DNA of 5,675 nt, taken from Clostridiales bacterium (GTDB taxonomy: Bacteria > Bacillota > Clostridia > Oscillospirales > CAG-272). The stretch spans positions 1 through 5,675 of the forward strand of contig JAEEGW010000052.1 in assembly GCA_016280525.1 (NCBI GenBank). Direction: 5' to 3'. A program made the translations under genes and the position numbers. Under the pieces are notes generated by a model. That model had not been told where the DNA came from, searched no databases, and saw only the letters and a list, made by a program, of their open reading frames with translations. Positions 1 to 5,060 of the stretch are shown here, piece by piece. The first letter of the stretch is position 1; every line of letters begins with the position of its first letter.

Positions 1-207
1 AGATGAAGCAAAGCGAGGAAAGCGCAGCGGTCGAAAGAAATCAAGCACAGTCACGGCAGTGACGCGCAGATTTCTTCGGGCACCGCAAGCGGGGTTCGTC
101 CGCCCCATCATTTGTAAAAATGATGGGAGGGGACAGGGGGGTATGGGGGGTGGCGCGTAGCGCCTTGAGGGGTGGGTGACCACCCATATTCGTCCCGAAG
201 GGACACC
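1..207. repeat. hairpin-rich non-coding element, probably an interspersed intergenic repeat
   Basis: No convincing gene is present. The stretch is a chain of short inverted repeats. An outer arm at 32-42 pairs with 69-78 (one bulged A) and encloses GTCAC/GTGAC (50-54 with 59-63). CCGC/GCGG follows at 83-86 with 89-92. A perfect 10-bp arm CCCATCATTT (104-113) pairs with 118-127. Then come GGCGC/GCGCC (152-156 with 160-164), GGGTGG with CCACCC around a GTGA tetraloop (170-175 with 180-185), and GTCCC/GGGAC (192-196 with 200-204). This density is typical of REP/MITE-like intergenic repeats or of a structured RNA. That it is repeated in the genome is inferred; the window holds one copy, and its left end may lie outside. 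Confidence 0.45.
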
Positions 208-209
208 TT

Positions 210-241
210 AATTCTGAATTCTTAATTCTTAATTCTTAATT
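210..241. repeat. AATTCTT tandem repeat
   Basis: A 7-bp unit AATTCTT occurs three times exactly (217-223, 224-230, 231-237). It is preceded by a variant AATTCTG (210-216) and followed by a partial AATT (238-241). It separates the hairpin-rich block on the left from the terminator and promoter on the right. Such microsatellite-like runs often flank interspersed intergenic elements; no function is evident. Confidence 0.8.
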
Positions 242-263
242 GACTCATTTACGCCTGTTTTTT

Positions 264-297
264 GTGCAGTATTTACAAATACTGCGCTTTATTTTTT
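264..297 (+). terminator. rho-independent terminator upstream of the acyltransferase operon
   Basis: An 11-bp stem (264-274 with 277-287, one T-G wobble) has a very small loop and is followed at once by a T-rich tract TTTATTTTTT (288-297). The T tract lies only on the plus-strand 3' side, so it would end rightward transcription coming from before the window and insulate the promoter at 320-348. Confidence 0.75.
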
Positions 298-319
298 ACG
301 GTGTGAAATATTTACTGTC

Positions 320-348
320 TTGATTTTGCCTATATTTTGTAATATAAT
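320..348 (+). promoter_or_regulatory. sigma-A promoter of the MBOAT-DHHW operon
   Basis: A -35 box TTGATT (320-325) and a perfect -10 box TATAAT (343-348) are separated by exactly 17 bp. Transcription should start near 355, giving a leader of about 45 nt before the start codon at 402. It lies just after the terminator at 264-297, as expected for an independent operon promoter. Confidence 0.8.
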
Positions 349-372
349 TGGCATGACAAATTTTTGAAAAGC

Positions 373-401
373 AAGGAGAGCCGTTTACGGCAACAAAGCT
401 T
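373..401 (+). promoter_or_regulatory. distant ribosome binding site with bridging hairpin
   Basis: The only Shine-Dalgarno-like sequence before the gene at 402 is AAGGAG (373-378), 23 nt from the ATG, which is too far in a linear mRNA. Between them lies a perfect inverted repeat GCCGT/ACGGC (380-384 with 387-391), read more realistically as a 4-bp stem with a TTTA loop. Looping out its 12 nt leaves about 11 nt between the Shine-Dalgarno and the ATG, a workable distance. The start codon is supported by the protein N-terminus, so the long spacing appears real. Confidence 0.55.
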
Positions 402-1820
402 ATGGTCTTTTCAACGCTCGAATTTTTGTTTCTGTATCTTATCGTGGCAATCGGGTTTTACTACCTGTTCCCGCGCAAGATAAGAAACATCTGGCTGCTC
501 ATCATCAGCCTTGTTTTCTACGGCTGGGGCGAGCCTATATACCTGTTTCTGATGGTGTTTACCATAGTGGTGGACTATGTCTGCGGCTATATGGTGGACA
601 AGTTCAGAGCAGATAAAAAGAAAGCGAAAACAGCGCTTATCATAAGCGTAATACTGAACCTCGCCATACTCGGCTTCTTCAAGTATTACGACTTTATCGT
701 AGGCAGCATAATAAACCTGATACCCGGCGTGAATATCCCGCTGCTCGGACTTTCGCTGCCGATCGGTATATCGTTCTACACGTTCCAGGCGTTATCCTAC
801 GTTATCGACGTTTACAGAGGCGATGCGTCCGTGCAGAAAAAGATCACGTCCTTCGGCGCGTACGTAACGCTGTTTCCGCAGCTCATCGCCGGTCCTATCG
901 TAAGATACAAGGACGTTGACGACGCGCTGAACGAGCGTACCGAAACGGTCGACCTTTTCGCCTCCGGCATACGCACGTTCATGGCGGGCTTATGCAAAAA
1001 GATACTTTTCGCTAACGTCGTAGGTCAGCTGTGGTCAAACATACGCGACGTACCGCTCGGTGAGCGTACGGTCGTCGCCGCGTGGCTCGGCATTATCTTC
1101 TATTCTCTGCAGCTTTATTTCGACTTCTCCGCTTATTCGGACATGGCGATAGGTTTAGGCAAGATGATGGGCTTCAGATTCTTGGAAAACTTCAACTATC
1201 CTTATATAGCCGACTCCATAACGGACTTCTGGAGAAGATGGCATATGTCGCTTTCCACCTGGTTCCGCGACAACGTGTACTTCCCCTTGGGCGGCTCGCG
1301 CTGCTCGCTTTTCAAGACTTACAGAAACCTTTTCATCGTCTGGATGCTCACGGGTATATGGCACGGAGCCTACTGGAACTACATACTCTGGGGCGTATTC
1401 TACGGAATAATACTTATGATGGAAAAAGGTTTCCTGCTCAAATGGCTTGAAAAAGTACCGAAGGTGATACGGCATATATACACGCTTCTCATAGTGCTTT
1501 TCGGCTGGCTGATATTCGTGTTTGAAAACACGAGCGAAGGCTGGGCGTACCTTAAAAATATGTTCGGCGTGAACGCCGCGGGTCTTGCAAGCACGGCGGA
1601 CGCGTATCTGATACTGCGGAACCTCGTGTTCATAGCGATACTCGTCATAGCCTGCACGCCGCTGCCCAAAAAGCTGTTTTACAAGCTTTATTTCAACGAA
1701 TTCAAGCTCGGCAAGGTCTGGCGCGTTCTCGTGCCGGTCGGCTGCGTGGTCCTGCTCACGGTATGCACCGCGTACATGGTGGACAGCAGCTTCAACCCGT
1801 TTTTGTATTTCAGATTTTAG
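402..1820 (+). CDS. AlgI-type membrane-bound O-acyltransferase (MBOAT family)
   Basis: This is a 472-aa integral membrane protein with roughly eleven hydrophobic segments spread over its whole length. Proteins of this family move an acyl group, usually acetyl, across or at the cytoplasmic membrane onto an extracellular polysaccharide or envelope polymer, working with a partner exported protein. Visible family marks are the N-terminus MVFSTLEFLFLYL, the FPQLIAGPIVRY segment (158-169), SDMAIGLGKMMGF (246-258), the FWRRWHMSLSTWFRDNVYFP block (276-295), and LTGIWHGAYWNYILWG (316-331) with the expected catalytic His321. The C-terminus ends in NPFLYFRF, as is usual for AlgI relatives. Length is normal and nothing is broken. 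It is followed after 15 nt by the DHHW gene, forming an AlgI plus AlgX/AlgJ-like pair. DltB-type D-alanylation is less likely because no dltA, dltC or dltD is nearby. The substrate cannot be read from sequence. Confidence 0.93.
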   Translation: MVFSTLEFLFLYLIVAIGFYYLFPRKIRNIWLLIISLVFYGWGEPIYLFLMVFTIVVDYVCGYMVDKFRADKKKAKTALIISVILNLAILGFFKYYDFIVGSIINLIPGVNIPLLGLSLPIGISFYTFQALSYVIDVYRGDASVQKKITSFGAYVTLFPQLIAGPIVRYKDVDDALNERTETVDLFASGIRTFMAGLCKKILFANVVGQLWSNIRDVPLGERTVVAAWLGIIFYSLQLYFDFSAYSDMAIGLGKMMGFRFLENFNYPYIADSITDFWRRWHMSLSTWFRDNVYFPLGGSRCSLFKTYRNLFIVWMLTGIWHGAYWNYILWGVFYGIILMMEKGFLLKWLEKVPKVIRHIYTLLIVLFGWLIFVFENTSEGWAYLKNMFGVNAAGLASTADAYLILRNLVFIAILVIACTPLPKKLFYKLYFNEFKLGKVWRVLVPVGCVVLLTVCTAYMVDSSFNPFLYFRF

Positions 1821-1835
1821 TGGGAGGAGGATATT

Positions 1836-3275
1836 ATGGATAACAATGAGATAAAAGTTGAGACTCCGGCAAAAAAGCCGAAAAAGAAGCCGGAAGCCGA
1901 GATACTGCTTGACAAACAGCTTGAAATGAAAGCGAAAACGAGAAAGACGGATATCGCGATACTCGCGTCTTTCTGCGCGTTCATCCTCTTCTTCGGCGTT
2001 GCGTTCTTCGTAATTAAGGACAAAACGTATTCGGAAACGGAAAAACGCACGCTTGCACAGATGCCGTCGCTTTCGTTCAGCAGGATAGTAAACGACCTTA
2101 AGCGCGATCTAAAACTGATGACCATGACCGAGGACGAGAAAAAGGCGTATATAGCCGAGCTCGGCGACAGCTACAAGGTCTTCTCGGACGAGATAGGTGA
2201 TTACTACGCGGATCAGTTTCCGTTCCGCGATCAACTGCGCGTCGTCAAAGCCGCGGCTGAGATAGGGATGCTGAAGCAGGAAAACAACGACGTCGTGTTC
2301 GCCGGCGAATATCTTATAAAGAAAGACAGCGTATCCGGCGTTACAAAAAACGAGGACGGAACGCTCCGCGACAGAACGTATGAGGACGCCGCGGAGACGA
2401 TAAAAAATAACGTTCATCTGCTCTCCGGTATAGAACAAAACCTGCCGGACGGCGTGGATCTGCGCACGGCGGTCGCCGGAAGAACGGTAGACGTCGCAAA
2501 GTCAAAACTGCCCGCCGTGTTCCCGTACGAAGACACGCACGCGGACGCTTACTGGAACGCATATAACGAGCAGGTCGAGGAAGACAAAATATCCGCGGTC
2601 GAATTAAAGAACGTGATCAAAGAGCATTTTGAAAACGGCGAATACGTGGCGTATAAAACGGACCATCACTGGACTTCGCTCGGCGCGTATTACGCGTACT
2701 GCGAGATAATAAAGTCTTACGGGATAGAGCCGTACGCACTCGATACGTTTACAAGAGAAACGTATACGACGTCGTTTGTCGGCACGACTTTTGCAAAAGC
2801 CGGCGCGGCGTTCGGCGGCAAGGACACGATAGAGCTGTTCAGATACGACGGCGATACGGATTACACGACGACGATCATGAACGGCGAAAAAGTGACCACT
2901 TTACAGGGCTTCTACAACCGGGACAAATACAGGGATATAAACGATAAATACAGCGTTTTCATCGGTTCGGACGACACGGGCGACGGCGGAAACAACGCCG
3001 TGACGATAGTGACGAAAAACGGCGAATCAAGGCCGAAAATGATACTTATTAAAGACAGCTTCGGCAACAGTATAGTTCCCTTCCTTGCAAGGCATTTCGA
3101 TCTTGTCATACTTGATTTAAGAACGAGCAACAAGGACTTTTCGCAGTATCTGGACGACCCGGACCTCGCGCACATCCTCGTGCTTTACAATATGGAAACG
3201 TTCATGAACGACGCGAAAATATCCGACGCCGCGGCGAGGATAATACCGTATTACAAACAGAAAGCTAAACAGTAA
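1836..3275 (+). CDS. DHHW family / AlgX-AlgJ-like membrane-anchored protein, probable O-acyltransferase partner
   Basis: This 479-aa protein starts 15 nt after the MBOAT gene with a strong AGGAGG (1825-1830), 5 nt before the ATG. The N-terminus is a Lys/Glu-rich cytoplasmic stretch (1-38), followed by one membrane anchor (about 39-60) and a large extracytoplasmic domain. An ADQFPFRDQL segment (125-134) matches the conserved FPFRD region of the family. The name-giving motif is TDHHWT (275-280), and KDSFGNS (406-412) carries the Ser expected as nucleophile of an SGNH-like active site. By analogy with AlgX/AlgJ in alginate acetylation, Asp276/His278 and Ser408 would take an acyl group delivered by the MBOAT protein and place it on a surface polysaccharide. 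That role is inferred from family and pairing; the DHHW family itself is poorly characterised. Length is typical and there is no sign of damage. Isoleucine is mostly ATA (23 of 31 by hand count), unlike the genes on the right. Confidence 0.88.
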   Translation: MDNNEIKVETPAKKPKKKPEAEILLDKQLEMKAKTRKTDIAILASFCAFILFFGVAFFVIKDKTYSETEKRTLAQMPSLSFSRIVNDLKRDLKLMTMTEDEKKAYIAELGDSYKVFSDEIGDYYADQFPFRDQLRVVKAAAEIGMLKQENNDVVFAGEYLIKKDSVSGVTKNEDGTLRDRTYEDAAETIKNNVHLLSGIEQNLPDGVDLRTAVAGRTVDVAKSKLPAVFPYEDTHADAYWNAYNEQVEEDKISAVELKNVIKEHFENGEYVAYKTDHHWTSLGAYYAYCEIIKSYGIEPYALDTFTRETYTTSFVGTTFAKAGAAFGGKDTIELFRYDGDTDYTTTIMNGEKVTTLQGFYNRDKYRDINDKYSVFIGSDDTGDGGNNAVTIVTKNGESRPKMILIKDSFGNSIVPFLARHFDLVILDLRTSNKDFSQYLDDPDLAHILVLYNMETFMNDAKISDAAARIIPYYKQKAKQ

Positions 3276-3281
3276 ACATAT

Positions 3282-3314
3282 CGGGACTGCCGGCAAGCCG
3301 GCGGTCCCGTTTTT
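3282..3314 (+). terminator. rho-independent terminator of the acyltransferase operon
   Basis: An inverted repeat CGGGACTGCCGGC / GCCGGCGGTCCCG (3282-3294 with 3297-3309, one T-G wobble) folds into a long GC-rich stem closed by a small CAAG-type loop. It is followed directly by TTTTT (3310-3314). It begins 6 nt after the DHHW stop codon and separates that operon from the tRNA promoter. Confidence 0.92.
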
Positions 3315-3355
3315 AAAGCGCGGCGCGATAATGCGGAATTTTTATAAAAAACATC

Positions 3356-3384
3356 TTGACAAAAAGAATTTTTTGTGTTATTAT
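3356..3384 (+). promoter_or_regulatory. promoter of tRNA-Leu
   Basis: A perfect -35 box TTGACA (3356-3361), a 17-bp A/T-rich spacer and a -10 box TATTAT (3379-3384, five of six consensus) place the transcription start near 3391. That is about 12 nt before the mature tRNA 5' end, leaving only a short 5' leader, as is usual for a strong tRNA promoter. Confidence 0.85.
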
Positions 3385-3402
3385 AAACGGGCAACAAAAA
3401 AC

Positions 3403-3489
3403 GCGGGCGTGGCGGAACTGGCAGACGCGCAAGATTCAGGTTCTTGTGTTCGCAAGGACATGCAGGTTCAATTCCTGTCGCCCGCACCA
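3403..3489 (+). tRNA. tRNA-Leu (anticodon CAG)
   Basis: This is a complete class II tRNA of 87 nt. The acceptor stem GCGGGCG (3403-3409) pairs perfectly with CGCCCGC (3479-3485), followed by discriminator A and an encoded CCA (3487-3489). The anticodon stem CAAGA/TCTTG (3430-3434 with 3442-3446) holds the loop TTCAGGT, with anticodon CAG at 3437-3439 reading the leucine codon CUG. The long variable arm (GTTC-GCAA-GGAC) is diagnostic of a class II tRNA such as tRNA-Leu. The T arm is GCAGG-TTCAATT-CCTGT with one G-U pair. All arms are intact. It stands alone with its own promoter and terminator. It is not the source of the tRNA fragment at 3624-3644, whose sequence differs. Confidence 0.97.
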
Positions 3490-3501
3490 AGGCGTGCGGT
3501 C

Positions 3502-3609
3502 TAAAAAGATCGGCACGGGAAAACCGGCGTTTTTCGCCGGTTTTCTTCATTTTTCGCCGTTTTTCTCACTTTTTCAAAATTTCGAAAAGTAGTGAAATAA
3601 AAAGATCGG
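3502..3609 (+). repeat. 12-bp direct repeat TAAAAAGATCGG (3502-3513 and 3598-3609)
   Basis: The exact 12-mer TAAAAAGATCGG occurs in the tRNA-Leu trailer, 13 nt after the CCA end, and again 96 bp downstream beside the minus-strand tRNA fragment. The coordinates span both copies. It may be a shared tRNA-flank sequence or a duplication linked to past insertion events; two copies alone do not decide this. Confidence 0.6.
3520..3544 (+). terminator. terminator of the tRNA-Leu transcript
   Basis: A perfect 10-bp stem AAAACCGGCG / CGCCGGTTTT (3520-3529 with 3535-3544) has a TTTTT loop. The T's of the 3' arm, with the T-rich sequence to about 3555, supply the U tract. It sits 31 nt after the tRNA CCA end. 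Confidence 0.85.
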
Positions 3610-3612
3610 GTG

Positions 3613-3644
3613 CCCCTATTACAGGGGGTGGACGGGATTTGAAC
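3613..3644 (-). other. tRNA 3'-end fragment, putative attachment-site remnant
   Basis: Read on the minus strand, 3644 to 3624 gives GTTCAAATCCCGTC followed by CACCCC-type sequence. This has the form of a tRNA from the T loop (TTCAAAT) through the right T-stem strand (CCCGT) into the acceptor 3' strand. Upstream on that strand (above 3644) the left T-stem strand does not match and no D or anticodon arm exists, so it is a fragment. After it comes a small hairpin CCCCT/AGGGG (arms 3613-3617 and 3623-3627, overlapping the fragment end) and, further on, a short T run, like a tRNA trailer. Such fragments are left at the far edge of elements that integrate into a tRNA 3' end. On that reading the chromosome lies left of 3644 and the element to the right. 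The tRNA identity cannot be fixed. Confidence 0.45.
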
Positions 3645-3690
3645 TTAATTCGAGGTGAATTTCGATGTCAGAATAACTGAAAAAAACCTT

Positions 3691-3740
3691 CAGATCATTA
3701 TGAATTCTTATCGTAATATACCTTCATAAAAAGAGGTCTG
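3691..3740 (+). other. imperfect stem-loop in the leader region
   Basis: TTATGAA (3698-3704) pairs with TTCATAA (3723-3729), and outer arms CAGA (3691-3694) and TCTG (3737-3740) pair across an unequal internal loop. The 18-nt apical region is A/T-rich. This could be part of a structured 5' leader or small RNA ending at the terminator 3822-3857, or a chance fold in A/T-rich DNA. It matches no riboswitch class I recognise. Confidence 0.3.
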
Positions 3741-3769
3741 ATACCAAAATGTAGTACAAACCAAAAGCG

Positions 3770-3793
3770 AGGCGAACCCTCAGGCGAACCCTC
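3770..3793 (+). repeat. tandem 12-bp repeat AGGCGAACCCTC x2
   Basis: Two exact, directly adjacent copies of AGGCGAACCCTC lie at 3770-3781 and 3782-3793, about 30 nt before the terminator hairpin. A paired direct repeat this close to the start of an operon could bind a regulator, or be a small replication-slippage duplication. Two copies are too few to call iterons. Confidence 0.75.
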
Positions 3794-3821
3794 ACAAAAA
3801 CCATTAAAATTACTGGCTTTT

Positions 3822-3857
3822 ATGCCGACTGAATCAAAAACTCAGTCGGCATTTTTT
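3822..3857 (+). terminator. strong terminator hairpin just upstream of the 391-aa gene
   Basis: A perfect 11-bp stem ATGCCGACTGA / TCAGTCGGCAT (3822-3832 with 3842-3852), with a 9-nt loop, is followed by TTTTTT (3852-3857). Only 13 nt separate the T tract from the Shine-Dalgarno of the next gene (3871-3877). No upstream gene needs this terminator, because the tRNA has its own at 3520-3544. It either ends an unrecognised small RNA from 3645-3821 or acts as an attenuator for the operon at 3885. An ATG at 3822, in frame with the gene, lies inside the stem and is not the start. Confidence 0.85.
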
Positions 3858-3884
3858 GTTAAAAAAGTGAAAGGAGGAAAAAAC

Positions 3885-5060
3885 ATGCAGATCAATTTAA
3901 AGCCATGGAACGGAAATGAACGATTGTATTTCTATCGGCAGTCGCAGCAATTATCCGGACAGACCGGTCAGATCGGAATGCTCCGCGCTGACTTTGACCG
4001 CGACGGCAACGGTTTCTTCTCTACCTGGGAGGATATCCGATCGGATCTGAAAACGGACGATTTCAAAGCAGAGTTCGACAATGTCATCAATGCTCTGAGA
4101 TTTGAAGAAGATGGTACACCGCTCGGCGGCAGAAGAAATCTTTCTGCTTTTCTCAGTAAACAGGACGGATCCCTTCTTCCGAACGATGGAGAATGGCACG
4201 GGTACAGAGCCGACACGGACAAATACTCGTACTTTTTCCGATTGAAGCCTCAGGCAGGAGACTACAACGTTTACGCCTGGTGCTACAAAAGAGGCCGGTT
4301 GGATGATCACATGGCCAGAGCCGAAAAAGGAATCCGGTTCATCGACAGCGGCTACAACGACAAGTTCACCATTTCGGACGGAGGAAAAATCAGAATTCAC
4401 TTTTCTGACGGCACATCGGATGAAAAGACCTGTCGGTATATCGATGACACACACGTTCAGTTCGGTGACGGAAGCGGCGCATACGGTCTGCAGCACATCT
4501 GCGAATTCGCCGAGCGCCTTGAAAACATCGGCGCTGCTGTCGAGCCAGTAACCGAGCCGATGGTCATGCTTAACGCTAGATACTACTGCCCGCTGAAGAT
4601 CGCCGTCTTTGAACGTGACGAGTATGGCGATCTCGAAGAAGACGGATATGATCTTGACGGCAGATACGCTGCACATTATGAAGAAGAAATAAAAGAGCTC
4701 CTGAAAAAAGAACATTCATATGACGGTTGTGATCCGAAGTCTATGGCTTCATATCAGGACAATCCGAAGGTACTCGCAGCAGAATGGAACGTGGCGGAAA
4801 TACGCGGTACCCTTTACGGAGTGATTAATGTAGATCTTGCTGCACCTCTTTCTCTTTCAGAAGAAAAAGAATTAAAGGCATGGATAACCGGTCAGAATTC
4901 AGACGGCTTCGGCGAAGGTCTCGAACAGCAGGAATTCGAGATCGACGGCGGAGAGGCATACGTCAGTTTCTGGAATTCCGGGGATGACTATTTTATCAAA
5001 AATGAAACCGAGTTCAGGCAGTTCCTGAACAATCAAAGTATGGGAGGTATGATGTTTTGA
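3885..5060 (+). CDS. uncharacterised two-part protein of clostridial mobile-element type
   Basis: The start at 3885 is set by AAGGAGG (3871-3877), 7 nt before the ATG; an in-frame ATG 63 nt earlier lies in a terminator stem. The 391-aa product is soluble and acidic, with no signal peptide or membrane segment. Residues 1 to about 215 carry FYRQSQQLSGQTGQIGMLR (16-34), LKTDDFKAEFDNVINALRF (55-73), YRADTDKYSYFFRL (107-120), and YKRGRLDDHMARAEKGIRFID (134-154). After a linker comes a second block from about 228: YYCPLKIAVF (233-242), DGRYAAHYEEEI (258-269), TGQNSDGFGEGLEQQEF (335-351) and YVSFWNSGDDYFI (359-371). I recognise both blocks as recurring in accessory regions of clostridial integrative and conjugative elements, but cannot name a family with certainty, and no catalytic motif stands out. 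It overlaps the next gene by 4 nt, so the two are probably translationally coupled. Isoleucine codons (13 ATC, 3 ATT, 3 ATA) contrast with the left genes. Confidence 0.85.
   Translation: MQINLKPWNGNERLYFYRQSQQLSGQTGQIGMLRADFDRDGNGFFSTWEDIRSDLKTDDFKAEFDNVINALRFEEDGTPLGGRRNLSAFLSKQDGSLLPNDGEWHGYRADTDKYSYFFRLKPQAGDYNVYAWCYKRGRLDDHMARAEKGIRFIDSGYNDKFTISDGGKIRIHFSDGTSDEKTCRYIDDTHVQFGDGSGAYGLQHICEFAERLENIGAAVEPVTEPMVMLNARYYCPLKIAVFERDEYGDLEEDGYDLDGRYAAHYEEEIKELLKKEHSYDGCDPKSMASYQDNPKVLAAEWNVAEIRGTLYGVINVDLAAPLSLSEEKELKAWITGQNSDGFGEGLEQQEFEIDGGEAYVSFWNSGDDYFIKNETEFRQFLNNQSMGGMMF

Larger units (their letters stand above)
3552..3821. other. non-coding junction between chromosomal genes and mobile-element genes
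   Basis: About 270 bp hold no credible gene; the short open frames crossing it lack ribosome binding sites or are products of tRNA sequence. Besides the items listed separately, an imperfect inverted repeat TCACT...AGTGA (3566-3570 with 3591-3595) encloses TTTTC/GAAAA arms. No convincing consensus promoter is visible: the best -10 is TAATAT at 3714-3719, and its only nearby -35-like hexamer (TTCAGA, 3689-3694) leaves a 19-bp spacer. How the gene at 3885 is transcribed therefore remains open. Confidence 0.6.

Noticed and set aside
2..160. Open frame running in from the window start (and a 19-codon ATG frame at 3-62)
   Set aside because: The translation is low-complexity, lacks a ribosome binding site or family signal, and overlaps many hairpins, so it is treated as part of the intergenic element.
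1..241. CRISPR array
   Set aside because: The hairpins all differ from one another and the AATTCTT units are contiguous with no spacers.
3403..3644. The minus-strand fragment as a duplicated tRNA-Leu 3' end (attL/attR pair within the window)
   Set aside because: The fragment (TTCAAAT, CCCGT, then CCACCCC) does not match the tRNA-Leu T arm and acceptor (TTCAATT, CCTGT, CGCCCGC) and is in the opposite orientation.
3251..3680. Short open frames on both strands around the tRNA (for example 3356-3592, 3444-3680, and 3251-3550 minus)
   Set aside because: They translate the tRNA-Leu gene or the tRNA fragment. The peptides (RATGIEP-like, GGRDLN-like) are classic artefacts of reading tRNA 3' ends.
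3822..3884. Upstream ATG giving a 412-residue version of the 391-aa protein
   Set aside because: The ATG lies inside a perfect terminator stem and has no Shine-Dalgarno, while ATG 3885 has AAGGAGG at ideal distance.
3951..4715. 254-codon open frame on the minus strand
   Set aside because: It lies wholly antisense to the 391-aa gene, which has a strong Shine-Dalgarno, recognisable family motifs and tight packing with its neighbours. The minus-strand product resembles no known family.
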